From: Muricoccus harenae
Lineage (GTDB): Bacteria; Pseudomonadota; Alphaproteobacteria; Acetobacterales; Acetobacteraceae
DNA: 64,000 bases
Direction of reading: 5' to 3'
Assembly: GCF_009848505.1 (NCBI RefSeq)
Contig: NZ_WWDL01000001.1
Coordinates: forward strand, 1 to 64,000
The notes beneath the pieces were generated by a model. That model was not told the DNA's origin and did not search any database. It saw nothing but the letters and a program-made list of their open reading frames with translations. The position numbers and the translations under genes are program-made. Position 1 is the stretch's first letter. Each line of letters begins with the position of its first letter. Shown piece by piece: positions 16,739 through 24,644 of the stretch.

Positions 16739-17608
16739 TCAGAGCCCGGTCAGCGACGGAACCGTTCCGCCCATGGGCGGCTGCGTTGATGTCTGCTCCG
16801 CCTGCGCGCCGCTATCCGGGCGGGCTGGGGCGAGCTGCGGGACCTGGCCGAGAGGCTTGGAGATCATCGCCTCGAACTGACCCTTGCCATCGAGCGAGGA
16901 ACCGGTGGTCCAGCGTCCTTCGGGCACGATCCCGTCAGTGCTGTGAACGAAGAAGGCGTAGGCGAACTCATTCTTCTCCTGGGATTGCGGGAAGCTGTTC
17001 GGGATCGGCAGCGCCGCTTCCTTGCCCCCCAGCTCCTCGATCACGGCAAGCCACTGCTGCTGGTGCATGGTGTCGCGCGCGATCAGGAACGAGAGCATGT
17101 CCTTCATGCCGGCATCATCGGTCATGTTGTAGAGGCGCACCGCCAGCGCGCGGCCGGTCGCCTCAGCGGCGACATTGGCATACATGTCGGCGGCGATATT
17201 CCCGCTGGCATAGACATGGCTGGCGTTGAAGGGCACGCCGTTGCAGTTCTCCGGCGTCGCAGCGAGGCCGGTGGAGAGGATGTGGCGGAGATTCATGCCG
17301 TTCAGCACGGCGCCCGCCATTGGATCGCGCGACATCTCCTCCTGCAGGGAAAGCGGGGCACCTTCCAGGTTCAGCGCGACGGCCGTCGCCAGCATCTCGA
17401 CATGGCCGATCTCCTCTGTCCCCGTGTTGAGGAGCATGTCCCGGTACTTCATCGGCCCACGCGAGCCCCAGGACTGAAACAGGTACTGCATCATCACGCG
17501 GATTTCGCCTTCGACACCGCCGATCGCCTGTTGCAGCGCTCGGGCGAAGATCGGGTTGGCCTTATCAACGCGTACGGGAAACTGGAGCTTGGGGGTCGAG
17601 AAGAACAT
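16739..17608 (-). CDS. Manganese catalase
   Basis: A 289-residue non-heme catalase that breaks down hydrogen peroxide at a dimanganese centre. Probable metal ligands are seen in GGVEGEIRVMMQYL (Glu), GTEEIGHVEMLATAV (Glu and His), VAAEATGRALAVRLY (Glu) and IARDTMHQQQW (His), in the order expected for a four-helix ferritin-like fold. The start at 17608 (MFFSTPKLQFPVRVDKANP) has AAGGAG 7 bases upstream; an earlier ATG at 17677 would lie inside a strong hairpin of the leader. It belongs with the YciF, DUF4142 and DUF2934 genes in a probable stress-response group. Confidence 0.93.
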   Translation of the reverse strand: MFFSTPKLQFPVRVDKANPIFARALQQAIGGVEGEIRVMMQYLFQSWGSRGPMKYRDMLLNTGTEEIGHVEMLATAVALNLEGAPLSLQEEMSRDPMAGAVLNGMNLRHILSTGLAATPENCNGVPFNASHVYASGNIAADMYANVAAEATGRALAVRLYNMTDDAGMKDMLSFLIARDTMHQQQWLAVIEELGGKEAALPIPNSFPQSQEKNEFAYAFFVHSTDGIVPEGRWTTGSSLDGKGQFEAMISKPLGQVPQLAPARPDSGAQAEQTSTQPPMGGTVPSLTGL

Positions 17609-17650
17609 GTCGCGTCTCCTTGGAAATGCGGGGACGAAGAGGAGGTGCGG

Positions 17651-17674
17651 CACCACCCCCGGCTGGGGGTGGTG
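17651..17674 (-). promoter_or_regulatory. Strong hairpin in the catalase 5' leader
   Basis: CACCACCCCC and GGGGGTGGTG form a perfect 10-base stem with a 4-base loop, 43 bases upstream of the catalase start codon. If the catalase promoter lies further upstream, this hairpin is in the leader RNA and could affect stability or act as an attenuator. Confidence 0.5.
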
Positions 17675-17712
17675 CAACGTGAACGCGCAACGCCGCGAGA
17701 AAGTTCAGGGCG

Positions 17713-17738
17713 GAACCGATTACGACACGATTCCGTTC
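17713..17738 (+). promoter_or_regulatory. EcfG-type (general stress) promoter motif, rightward
   Basis: GGAAC at 17713-17717 and CGTT at 17735-17738 are separated by 17 bases, which fits the alphaproteobacterial EcfG consensus GGAAC-N16/17-CGTT. It points away from the catalase gene into the gene-poor region, towards the YciF and DUF4142 genes about 900 bases away, or it drives a non-coding RNA ending at 18393. The motif is short and could be chance. Confidence 0.35.
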
Positions 17739-18281
17739 GGCCTTTCGGCTGGGGTGGACAATCGTTACGGGATTCGGGCGGAGCCGGAAGTAAGGGATCT
17801 GCTGGCGCCCGCCTTGAGCGGCTAATCGCCTGGATGAGCCCCGGCGCTCGGTGGGCGCCCGGTGTTCTGTGCCTAGTGTGGCGAATTCCTCGCGATGCGT
17901 GTTATGAGAGCGGATTGGATTGACCAGGGCCGCGGGCACCACGTGATCGCCTGACATCGAGCCCTGCGGAGCATTGCGGAGGCCGCTCAACGCGCCGCCA
18001 TTTGCCGGACTGGTAGAATCAGGGATTGGTGTGGTGCGGCTTCGGTATCACGCATGAGCCTGGGGCGCCCCTTATCCATTGCGCCGCCATGAACGTCAGG
18101 CAGTCCCCCATCGTCCTTAATCTATGAGGGATGTTGCGTGTGTGTCAGCACATGTCACAGGAAGATGAACGCGATGTGCATCCGTCCGATGCGCGAGGCC
18201 GGTGGGCGTCGCGCCCCATGATTTATGCAGAACTATACCAATCGCTTTCTGCACGTTGTTGGTTTCCGGGACCGCTGCCGA

Positions 18282-18331
18282 CTCTTCTATGCGCGTATGC
18301 CGCAGGCTCTTCTATGCGCGTATGCCGCAGG
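18282..18331. repeat. Exact 25-base tandem duplication
   Basis: The unit beginning CTCTTCTATGCGCGTATGCC (25 bases) occurs twice head to tail, at 18282-18306 and 18307-18331, with no mismatch. Because 25 is not a multiple of three, it shifts every reading frame through it. This looks like a recent slippage or duplication event, perhaps in a decaying gene. Confidence 0.9.
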
Positions 18332-18367
18332 ATGGACTGCCGGTGACTACACCGAAGAGAAAGCCGT

Positions 18368-18393
18368 AAAAATCTAACCTATGTTGGATTTTT
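18368..18393. terminator. Intrinsic terminator, probably bidirectional
   Basis: AAAAATCTAAC and GTTGGATTTTT form an 11-base stem with one G-U pair and loop CTAT. The A-run before and T-run after the stem give the form of an intrinsic terminator in both directions. It is unusually AT-rich for this DNA. Confidence 0.65.
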
Positions 18394-18452
18394 GCCAACT
18401 TATGAGCGCCGGGCATGCAGATACCGGTATGAAATGACTCTGGAGCCATAAA

Positions 18453-18466
18453 CGAAACGCGTTTCG
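18453..18466. promoter_or_regulatory. Perfect 14-base palindrome, possible operator
   Basis: CGAAACGCGTTTCG is a perfect palindrome about 175 bases upstream of the YciF-like gene. It could be an operator for that gene pair. A 10-base palindrome, ATACCGGTAT, lies at 18421-18430. No regulator can be assigned. Confidence 0.35.
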
Positions 18467-18641
18467 CGGCGTTGTGTGGTTCTGGATGGCAACCACATCG
18501 AGCCTTCATGGACAGCTGAAGGAAGCGGCCCCCATGCAGTCCCAGCAGCGGCGCTGAGCGACTAAGGGTCAACTTCGCAGATTGGATGCGGATTCTCCGC
18601 CACCGACGACCCATTATCCCCCTGGAACGAAGGATGAAGCT

Positions 18642-19151
18642 ATGCAGGAGAGCGCGCAAGATCTCTATGTGACCGGGTTGGTCAATGCTCGCGCCCTGGA
18701 GACGCAGGCCATTGAGCTGCTGTCCCGCCAGGTGGAGCGTCTGGAGAGCTATCCGGAAGTGGAGCAGGTCCTGCGCCGCCACATCACGGAAAGCGAGCAG
18801 CAGCGCGAGCGGCTGGACGGCATTCTGGCCTCCCTCGGCACCTCGAATTCCTCCGTTAAGGACTTCGTCACGGGGTTGATGGGCAACATGGCCGCGTTGG
18901 CGCATGCGCCAATGCAGGACGAGATCATGAAGAACACGCTGGCAAACTACGCCTTCGAGCATTTCGAAATCGCCTCATACAAGTCGCTGCTGGTGCTCGC
19001 GGATATCGCCGGTGACAACCAGGCTCCGACCGCCCTGCGCCAGTCGCTGCAGGAGGAGGAGCGGATGGCACAGTGGTGCGCCGATAACCTCGAGCATGTG
19101 GTCCGCAAGTTCGCCGAGCGTGCGCAGCAGGGAGCTAAGGCAGGAATCTGA
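18642..19151 (+). CDS. YciF/DUF892 ferritin-like stress protein
   Basis: A 169-residue helical protein of the YciF (DUF892) group. It begins MQESAQDLYVTGLVNARALE and has the Glu and His residues expected for a ferritin-like diiron bundle (for example RHITESEQQRERLDGIL near residue 45 and NYAFEHFEIASYK near residue 105). YciF proteins are induced by osmotic and oxidative stress, but their reaction is unknown. The start at 18642 follows AAGGATG at a normal distance; an earlier in-frame start at 18582 has no good site. The DUF4142 lipoprotein gene follows after 35 bases, so they form an operon. Confidence 0.85.
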   Translation: MQESAQDLYVTGLVNARALETQAIELLSRQVERLESYPEVEQVLRRHITESEQQRERLDGILASLGTSNSSVKDFVTGLMGNMAALAHAPMQDEIMKNTLANYAFEHFEIASYKSLLVLADIAGDNQAPTALRQSLQEEERMAQWCADNLEHVVRKFAERAQQGAKAGI

Positions 19152-19186
19152 CAAGACCCTTTTTCGGGCCAATCAAGGAGCTTGCG

Positions 19187-19711
19187 ATGTTGATCGATCG
19201 GCGTTGCCTCGGTGTGGTTCTCGCGGGTGCGGCCCTGGCGGGCTGCGCAACGGAGGCACAGACGACCGCCGGCCCTCAGGCCATGTCCGGCAGTAGCCCG
19301 TCGGCGCTCCGCTTGGCGGCGCTTAGCGGTGGTGCCTTCCTGATGCAGACGGCGCAGCTGGGCGCCAGCAAGGCGCAGCGTCCGGAGCTTCGCCGCTTCG
19401 CGCCCTTCGAAGTCAGTGAGCAGCAGGGCCTGGTGCAGGCCATGGGGCTCGTTGGGTCGGCGACCACGCCTCCAGCGCTGACTTCGGAGAAGGCTGCGAT
19501 GCTGCAGCAGTTGCAGACTGCCAGTGGGTCAGAATTTGACCGGCTGTTCGTCACGGCGCAAATCCAGGGGCACCGGGAAGCCCTTACGGTCTACACGGCA
19601 ATCCAGCAGAGCGGTGCCGCCCCGGCCCCGGACCGGGCCATCGCGCTCCTGGCTGCCGACCGGATCCGAGAGCATCTGACGCTGCTGGAGACGTTGTCGT
19701 CGCGGGCATAG
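19187..19711 (+). CDS. DUF4142 lipoprotein
   Basis: A 174-residue exported lipoprotein. The signal peptide ends in a lipobox LAGC with the lipidated Cys at residue 20, so the mature protein is anchored in the periplasm. The rest is a helical DUF4142 domain: AFLMQTAQLGASKAQRPELR near residue 50, FAPFEVSEQQGL and a C-terminal helix ending IREHLTLLETLSS. DUF4142 proteins have a ferritin-like bundle but no known activity. It is downstream of the YciF-like gene, and a strong hairpin follows its stop. Confidence 0.85.
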   Translation: MLIDRRCLGVVLAGAALAGCATEAQTTAGPQAMSGSSPSALRLAALSGGAFLMQTAQLGASKAQRPELRRFAPFEVSEQQGLVQAMGLVGSATTPPALTSEKAAMLQQLQTASGSEFDRLFVTAQIQGHREALTVYTAIQQSGAAPAPDRAIALLAADRIREHLTLLETLSSRA

Positions 19712-19719
19712 ATGGCGAT

Positions 19720-19754
19720 GCAGCGGCACGGCCATTTCGGGGCCGTGCCGCTGC
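19720..19754 (+). terminator. Strong hairpin after the DUF4142 gene
   Basis: A perfect 14-base stem (GCAGCGGCACGGCC / GGCCGTGCCGCTGC) with loop ATTTCGG begins 9 bases past the DUF4142 stop. It should end the YciF-DUF4142 transcript. No T-run follows. Confidence 0.7.
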
Positions 19755-19856
19755 CAAGCGGTTCCGCGGGGGACATGCCCGTGGCCGTTCGGACATTTCA
19801 CGACCGGCCGCGGAAGGACGATCCGGCCGCCGTGAGGGCGTTGGAGCCAGGACGCC

Positions 19857-20069
19857 ATGAGGCTCGGCGGATCCGACTTCGAGCAAGCGCTTGGACGGGT
19901 CCGTGAGAACGAAGCCCGGATCCTGGAACAGCGCCGGTGCATCGGCAGGATGGAGCAGAGGCAGCAGGCGCATCTTCTGCCGGAGGCAAGGCGCCTCCTT
20001 GCTGCCATGGAGTGCAACCAGCGGTTCCTGAGCGTGCAACTCCGGCAGGCCCACCTTAGCGGCCCCTAG
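19857..20069 (+). CDS. Small coiled-coil protein of unknown function
   Basis: A 70-residue protein, mostly one charged amphipathic helix: DFEQALGRVRENEARILEQ, then RRCIGRMEQRQQAHLLPE, then ARRLLAAMECNQRFLSVQL. Similar short proteins with two helices and a MEx-N/L block are common as hypotheticals in Roseomonas and Methylobacterium. The start has GGAG about 10 bases upstream. It lies after the stress operon and before the convergent Lrp gene. Function is not known. Confidence 0.55.
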   Translation: MRLGGSDFEQALGRVRENEARILEQRRCIGRMEQRQQAHLLPEARRLLAAMECNQRFLSVQLRQAHLSGP

Positions 20070-20114
20070 ATTGCCGGACGTGGCGGTGCATTTATCCTTC
20101 AAGACACGGCGAGA

Positions 20115-20579
20115 CTACCGCAAGGGCAAGGGGCCGTCGTTCTTCACCTCCTCCATGACGGCATAGGTTCGCGTTTCACGGACGCCCGGCAGGCTGAGCA
20201 GCACCTCGCCCAGGAAGCTGCGATAGGCCGGCATGTCCTTCACCCGCGTCTTCACCAGGTAATCGAAGCCCCCGGCCACCATGTGGCATTCCAGGACCTC
20301 GGGGGCGCGGTTCACGGCCTCGGCGAATTTGGTGAAGACGTCCGGCGTCGTCTTGTCGAGCAGCACCTCTACGAAGACCAGAAGGCCAAGGCCCAGCTTT
20401 TGGGGGTCAAGGCGTGCGGCGAAGCCGGACACGAAGCCCTCCTTGAGAAGGCGCCGGAGACGATCGCTCGTGGCGGTGGGGGAAAGGCCGATCCGGTCCG
20501 AAAGGTCGAGATTCGTGATGCGGCCATCCCGCTGCAGGATGTCCAGAATCCTGCGGTCTATCTGGTCAGGTGGTTGCAT
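20115..20579 (-). CDS. Lrp/AsnC-family regulator, probably of putA
   Basis: A 154-residue Lrp/AsnC regulator with an N-terminal helix-turn-helix (IDRRILDILQRDGRITNLDL, then SDRIGLSPTATSDRLRRL) and a C-terminal ligand-sensing RAM domain (HMVAGGFDYLVKTRVKDM). It is divergent from putA with a 165-base intergenic region. In alphaproteobacteria such an Lrp-type protein (PutR) activates putA in response to proline, and PutA here lacks its own DNA-binding domain, so this role is likely. Confidence 0.88.
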   Translation of the reverse strand: MQPPDQIDRRILDILQRDGRITNLDLSDRIGLSPTATSDRLRRLLKEGFVSGFAARLDPQKLGLGLLVFVEVLLDKTTPDVFTKFAEAVNRAPEVLECHMVAGGFDYLVKTRVKDMPAYRSFLGEVLLSLPGVRETRTYAVMEEVKNDGPLPLR

Positions 20580-20744
20580 CTTTCACGCCTTGTGCAGGAA
20601 TTGGCCGTGGATTGTGCGGAGAAATTGCCGAGAATACATATTTTGATACGGGGTCCAGGGCCATAGCATGGTGCTCGGGCTAGCCCTCCTTGTGGTCGCC
20701 CCGGCCGATGAGCCGTTGAGCCCACCATCCTTTGGAGGATCGCC

Positions 20745-23700
20745 GTGAGCGCCATTGAGTACCGCAGCGGCACCGAAGCTGAGCCGGCCGAGCCATTCGC
20801 GAATTTTGCGCGCGCTGTGCAGCCGCAGACGACCCTGCGGGCGGCGATCACGGCAGCCTATCGGCGCCCCGAGGAGGAGTGCCTGCCGGAACTCATTGCG
20901 GAGGCGGGACTTCCGCCGGACATGGCGGGCACTGCGCGCCGCACCGCAGGCGCGCTGGTGGAGGCGCTGCGCGGCAAGCCGGCCCGGGGTGGCGTCGGGG
21001 AAATGGTGCGGGAGTTCTCCCTCTCAAGCCAGGAGGGGGTAGCGCTGATGTGTCTCGCGGAGGCGCTGCTGCGCATCCCGGACAGCGCGACGCGGGACGC
21101 GCTGATCCGCGACAAGATCGGCGGCGGCGATTGGCGCTCGCATCTCGGCCACTCGCCTTCGCTCTTCGTCAATGCAGCCACTTGGGGATTGGTGGTGACC
21201 GGCAGGCTGACCACGACGGCGAGCGAGACAGGCCTTGGATCGGCCCTGACCCGAATGATCGCGCGCTGCGGCGAGCCGGTGATCCGCAAGGGCGTCGACA
21301 TGGCGATGCGAATGATGGGAGAGCAGTTCGTCACCGGCCAGACGATCGGGGAAGCGCTGGAGCGTGGGCAGGCGCTGGAGGCGGCGGGCTTCCGCTACTC
21401 CTACGACATGCTGGGCGAGGCGGCGGCCACGGCGCAGGATGCCGCGCGCTACTTCGCCGATTACGAGCGGGCGATCCACGCCATTGGCCGCGCATCCGCC
21501 GGGCGCGGCCTCATTGGGGGACCCGGTATCTCCGTCAAGCTGTCCGCGCTGCATCCGCGTTACACCCGCGCGCAGCGGGAGCGTGTGATGGCGGAATTAC
21601 TGCCGCGCCTGCAGGCGCTCGTGGAACTCGCACGGCGCTACGATATCGGTCTGAACATTGATGCCGAGGAGGCCGACCGGCTCGACCTTTCGCTCGACCT
21701 GCTGGAGGCGCTGTGCCTCGCGCCCTCGCTGTCGGGGTGGAATGGCATCGGCTTCGTGGTGCAGGCCTATCAGAAGCGCGCGCCCTTCGTGCTGGACTGG
21801 ATCATCGACCTGGCGCGGCGCAGCGGGCACCGGATCATGCTGCGCCTTGTGAAAGGCGCCTATTGGGACAGCGAGATCAAGCGGGCACAGGTCGATGGGT
21901 TGGAGGGCTTTCCGGTCTTCACCCGCAAGCTGCACACGGACGTTTCCTATCTCGCCTGCGCGCGGAAGCTGCTGGCTGCGCCAGATGCGGTCTTCCCGCA
22001 ATTCGCCACGCATAATGCGCAGACGGTGGGTGCCATCCATGCCATGGCCGGCCCCGACTTCCATCCCGGGCAGTACGAATTTCAGTGCCTGCATGGCATG
22101 GGCGAGCCACTTTACGAGGAGGTGCTGCGGCGGCTCGGCCGCCCGTGCCGCATCTACGCGCCTGTCGGCACACATGAGACGTTGCTGGCCTATCTCGTTC
22201 GCCGCTTGCTGGAGAACGGCGCCAACTCCTCCTTCGTCCACCGCATCGGCGATCCGGCGGTCCCGGTGGAGGAGCTGATCGCCGACCCGGTGGAGGCCGC
22301 GCGGACCATCCGTCCGCTGGGCGCGATGCATCCGCGGATCGCGCTGCCGCGCAACCTGTTCGGCGAGGAACGGCCCAACTCCGCCGGGCTGGATCTGAGC
22401 AACGAGCAGATGTTGGCGTCGCTCTCGGCCAGGTTGCGCGCTGGGGTGGGCCTGAAGTGCCATTCCGGGGCAGCGCAGGGCCCAGGCACCGAAATCCGCA
22501 ATCCTGCGGACCGGCGGGACGTGGTGGGACACGTCGTCGAGGCGACGCCGGAGGCGGTTGAGGCGGCCCTGGCGCGCGCCGTGGTGGCCGCACCCTCGTG
22601 GCAATCCACGCCGCCGGCAGAGAGGGCCGAGTGCCTGTTCCGCGCCGCCGCGTCGATGGAGGCGCGCATGCCGGACCTGCTGGGACCGATCGTGCGCGAG
22701 GCCGGCAAGTCGCTACCCAATTCGGTTGCGGAGGTGCGGGAAGCGATGGACTTCCTCCGCTACTACGGCGCCCAGGCGCGTGGCTTCGGTGCCGGCACGC
22801 ATCGCCCGCTCGGCCCGATCGCCTGCATCTCACCTTGGAACTTCCCGCTAGCCATCTTCACCGGCCAGGTGGCGGCGGCGCTGGCGGCGGGGAATCCCGT
22901 GCTCGCCAAGCCGGCGGAGGAGGTGCCGCTGATCGCAGCCATGGCGGTCAGCCTGCTGCACGAGGCCGGCGTGCCTAAAGGGGTGCTGCAACTGCTGCCC
23001 GGCGACGGCATGGTCGGGGCGGCGCTGGTGGGTGATCCGCGCGTCTGCGGGGTGATGTTCACAGGCTCCACCGAGGTCGCGCGCCTCATCCAGCGGCAGC
23101 TCGCGGAACGGCTGGGGCCGGATGGCCGTCCCGTGCCGCTGGTGGCGGAGACGGGTGGGCAGAATGCGCTGATCGTCGACAGCTCGGCGCTGGCCGAACA
23201 GGTGGTGGCCGATGTCATCGCTTCCGCCTTCGACAGTGCGGGACAGCGCTGCTCCGCCCTGCGGGTGCTCTGCCTGCAGGAGGATGTGGCGGATCGTGTG
23301 TTCACCCTGCTGAAGGGGGCGGTGGCAGAGCTTTCCATCGGCAATCCCGATCGCCTCTCCACCGATGTTGGTCCCGTCATTACCGAAGAGGCGCGGCGGA
23401 ACATTCAGGGCCATATCGATGCGATGCGCGCGAAGGGGCATGCGGTGCATGTCTTGCCGCTGCCGCCGGAATGCGCGCATGGCAGCTTCGTGGCGCCGAC
23501 ACTCATCGAGATCGGCGCCCTCTCCGAGTTGCAGCGCGAGGTGTTCGGCCCCGTGCTGCATGTGCTGCGCTTCCGCCGCGATGCGATGGATGCGCTGGTC
23601 GATGATATCAATGCCACGGGTTACGGGCTGACTTTCGGCATCCATTCGCGCATCGACGAGACGATCGAGCGTGTGGCGGCGCGCGTGGCGGCCGGCAATA

Positions 23701-24416
23701 TTTATGTAAACCGCAACCTGATCGGCGCGGTGGTAGGGGTGCAGCCTTTCGGCGGCCATGGCCTTTCGGGCACAGGCCCCAAGGCCGGCGGGCCGCTCTA
23801 TCTGCGCCGCCTCCTGGCTGCCTGTCCGGCCGAGACGGGGCTGCCGCGCGGGGTGGAGCCGGCGCCTTCCCGCATATGGCGCGAATGGCTGGCCGGGCGC
23901 GGAGCAGGGGCAGGATGGGGCTGCGAGCCTATTACCGACATGTCACCCGCAGGGGCGGAACTCCTCCTTCCTGGCTCGGTGGGCGAGGAGAATCGCTATG
24001 GCCTCCACCCAAGGGGCACCGTGCTCTGCCTTCCGGCGACCGAGCGCGGAATGGTGCTGCAGATTGGTGCCGCGCTGGCGACAGGGAATCATGTACGCAT
24101 GCATGCGCCTCCGGAACTGCGGCCTGTAATCGCCGGGCTGCCGGAGGCGCTGCGGCCCTATATCGCAATCACGGTGAAACGCGATATGGCGGGCTGCGAT
24201 GCCGTGCTGTTCGAGGGGACCCGCGACGCGCTGTTGGAAATCGGGCAGGAACTCGCCGCACAGGAGGGGCCGATCGTGCCGGTTCTCGGCCGTGCCGCCG
24301 ATGCGGCGGACGGGGAGGCGCTGGCCTATCCGCTGGAAATGCTGCTGCTCGAGCAGGCCATCAGCACCAACACGGCCGCCGCCGGCGGCAATGCGAGCCT
24401 CATGGCCATCGGGTGA
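20745..24416 (+). CDS. putA: PutA: bifunctional proline dehydrogenase / glutamate-semialdehyde dehydrogenase
   Basis: A 1223-residue enzyme that oxidises proline to glutamate in two steps, using FAD and then NAD. The proline dehydrogenase barrel covers roughly residues 190-540 (VKLSALHPRYTRAQ, RLVKGAYWDSEIKRAQ, ANSSFVHRIGDPAVPVEEL). The aldehyde dehydrogenase domain covers about 570-1050 with ISPWNFPLAIFTGQVAAAL, ETGGQNALIVDSSALAEQV and catalytic Cys836 in DSAGQRCSALR. A further C-terminal domain of about 170 residues is present. There is no N-terminal ribbon-helix-helix, so PutA is not its own repressor. The start is GTG at 20745 after TTTGGAGGA. Confidence 0.96.
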   Translation: MSAIEYRSGTEAEPAEPFANFARAVQPQTTLRAAITAAYRRPEEECLPELIAEAGLPPDMAGTARRTAGALVEALRGKPARGGVGEMVREFSLSSQEGVALMCLAEALLRIPDSATRDALIRDKIGGGDWRSHLGHSPSLFVNAATWGLVVTGRLTTTASETGLGSALTRMIARCGEPVIRKGVDMAMRMMGEQFVTGQTIGEALERGQALEAAGFRYSYDMLGEAAATAQDAARYFADYERAIHAIGRASAGRGLIGGPGISVKLSALHPRYTRAQRERVMAELLPRLQALVELARRYDIGLNIDAEEADRLDLSLDLLEALCLAPSLSGWNGIGFVVQAYQKRAPFVLDWIIDLARRSGHRIMLRLVKGAYWDSEIKRAQVDGLEGFPVFTRKLHTDVSYLACARKLLAAPDAVFPQFATHNAQTVGAIHAMAGPDFHPGQYEFQCLHGMGEPLYEEVLRRLGRPCRIYAPVGTHETLLAYLVRRLLENGANSSFVHRIGDPAVPVEELIADPVEAARTIRPLGAMHPRIALPRNLFGEERPNSAGLDLSNEQMLASLSARLRAGVGLKCHSGAAQGPGTEIRNPADRRDVVGHVVEATPEAVEAALARAVVAAPSWQSTPPAERAECLFRAAASMEARMPDLLGPIVREAGKSLPNSVAEVREAMDFLRYYGAQARGFGAGTHRPLGPIACISPWNFPLAIFTGQVAAALAAGNPVLAKPAEEVPLIAAMAVSLLHEAGVPKGVLQLLPGDGMVGAALVGDPRVCGVMFTGSTEVARLIQRQLAERLGPDGRPVPLVAETGGQNALIVDSSALAEQVVADVIASAFDSAGQRCSALRVLCLQEDVADRVFTLLKGAVAELSIGNPDRLSTDVGPVITEEARRNIQGHIDAMRAKGHAVHVLPLPPECAHGSFVAPTLIEIGALSELQREVFGPVLHVLRFRRDAMDALVDDINATGYGLTFGIHSRIDETIERVAARVAAGNIYVNRNLIGAVVGVQPFGGHGLSGTGPKAGGPLYLRRLLAACPAETGLPRGVEPAPSRIWREWLAGRGAGAGWGCEPITDMSPAGAELLLPGSVGEENRYGLHPRGTVLCLPATERGMVLQIGAALATGNHVRMHAPPELRPVIAGLPEALRPYIAITVKRDMAGCDAVLFEGTRDALLEIGQELAAQEGPIVPVLGRAADAADGEALAYPLEMLLLEQAISTNTAAAGGNASLMAIG

Positions 24417-24531
24417 GGTCCGGCACCGCCGCTCGATCTGACGAAGCCCGATGCGATCGGCTCGGCCATATGAAGGACGAGATCCCTCACACGACATGTG
24501 GGTTCCCGCCGAGCGGACCGAAATGCTGTTG

Positions 24532-24556
24532 TATTAGCTTCTAACGCTAGCTAATA
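24532..24556. promoter_or_regulatory. Inverted repeat TATTAGCT-N9-AGCTAATA, candidate MarR operator
   Basis: A perfect 8-base inverted repeat with a 9-base spacer lies about 90 bases upstream of the second HpaB gene. Its core TAGCT-N9-AGCTA recurs at 26916-26934, upstream of the MarR and flavin reductase genes. The AT-rich repeat stands out in GC-rich DNA. It is a candidate site for the MarR protein at 26178. Confidence 0.55.
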
Positions 24557-24644
24557 AGTTCCGGCCGGGTGCCCCTCATGTCCGGCCGGCGGCCGCAGCG
24601 GTTCCGAAGGTCCACATGTCTTCTTGCACAGGGACAGCCCAGCC

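Larger units (their letters stand above)
17609..18641. other. 1-kb gene-poor region between the catalase and YciF-like genes
   Basis: No convincing protein gene is seen in this 1,033-base stretch. It contains a leader hairpin (17651-17674), an EcfG-like promoter pointing right (17713-17738), a 25-base tandem duplication (18282-18331), an intrinsic terminator (18368-18393) and two perfect palindromes (18421-18430, 18453-18466). Its right half is less GC-rich than the neighbours. A 50-codon frame at 18225-18377 crosses the duplication and ends inside the terminator stem; a different 71-codon frame at 18131-18346 overlaps it. Neither has a good ribosome binding site, so neither is called. Confidence 0.6.

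Noticed and set aside
17565-17990. A 141-codon minus-strand frame overlapping the catalase start
   Set aside because: It overlaps the 5' end of the catalase gene in another frame and runs through a hairpin and a promoter-like site; the composition is not protein-like.
18131-18346. A 71-codon plus-strand frame upstream of the YciF-like gene, and an overlapping 50-codon frame at 18225-18377
   Set aside because: Both cross the 25-base duplication, lack a convincing ribosome binding site, and show no recognisable family; they also exclude each other.
20600-20660. AT-richer stretch with a CGGAGAAATTGCCG-like element between lrp and putA as an Lrp site
   Set aside because: The symmetry is poor and Lrp sites are too degenerate to call by eye.
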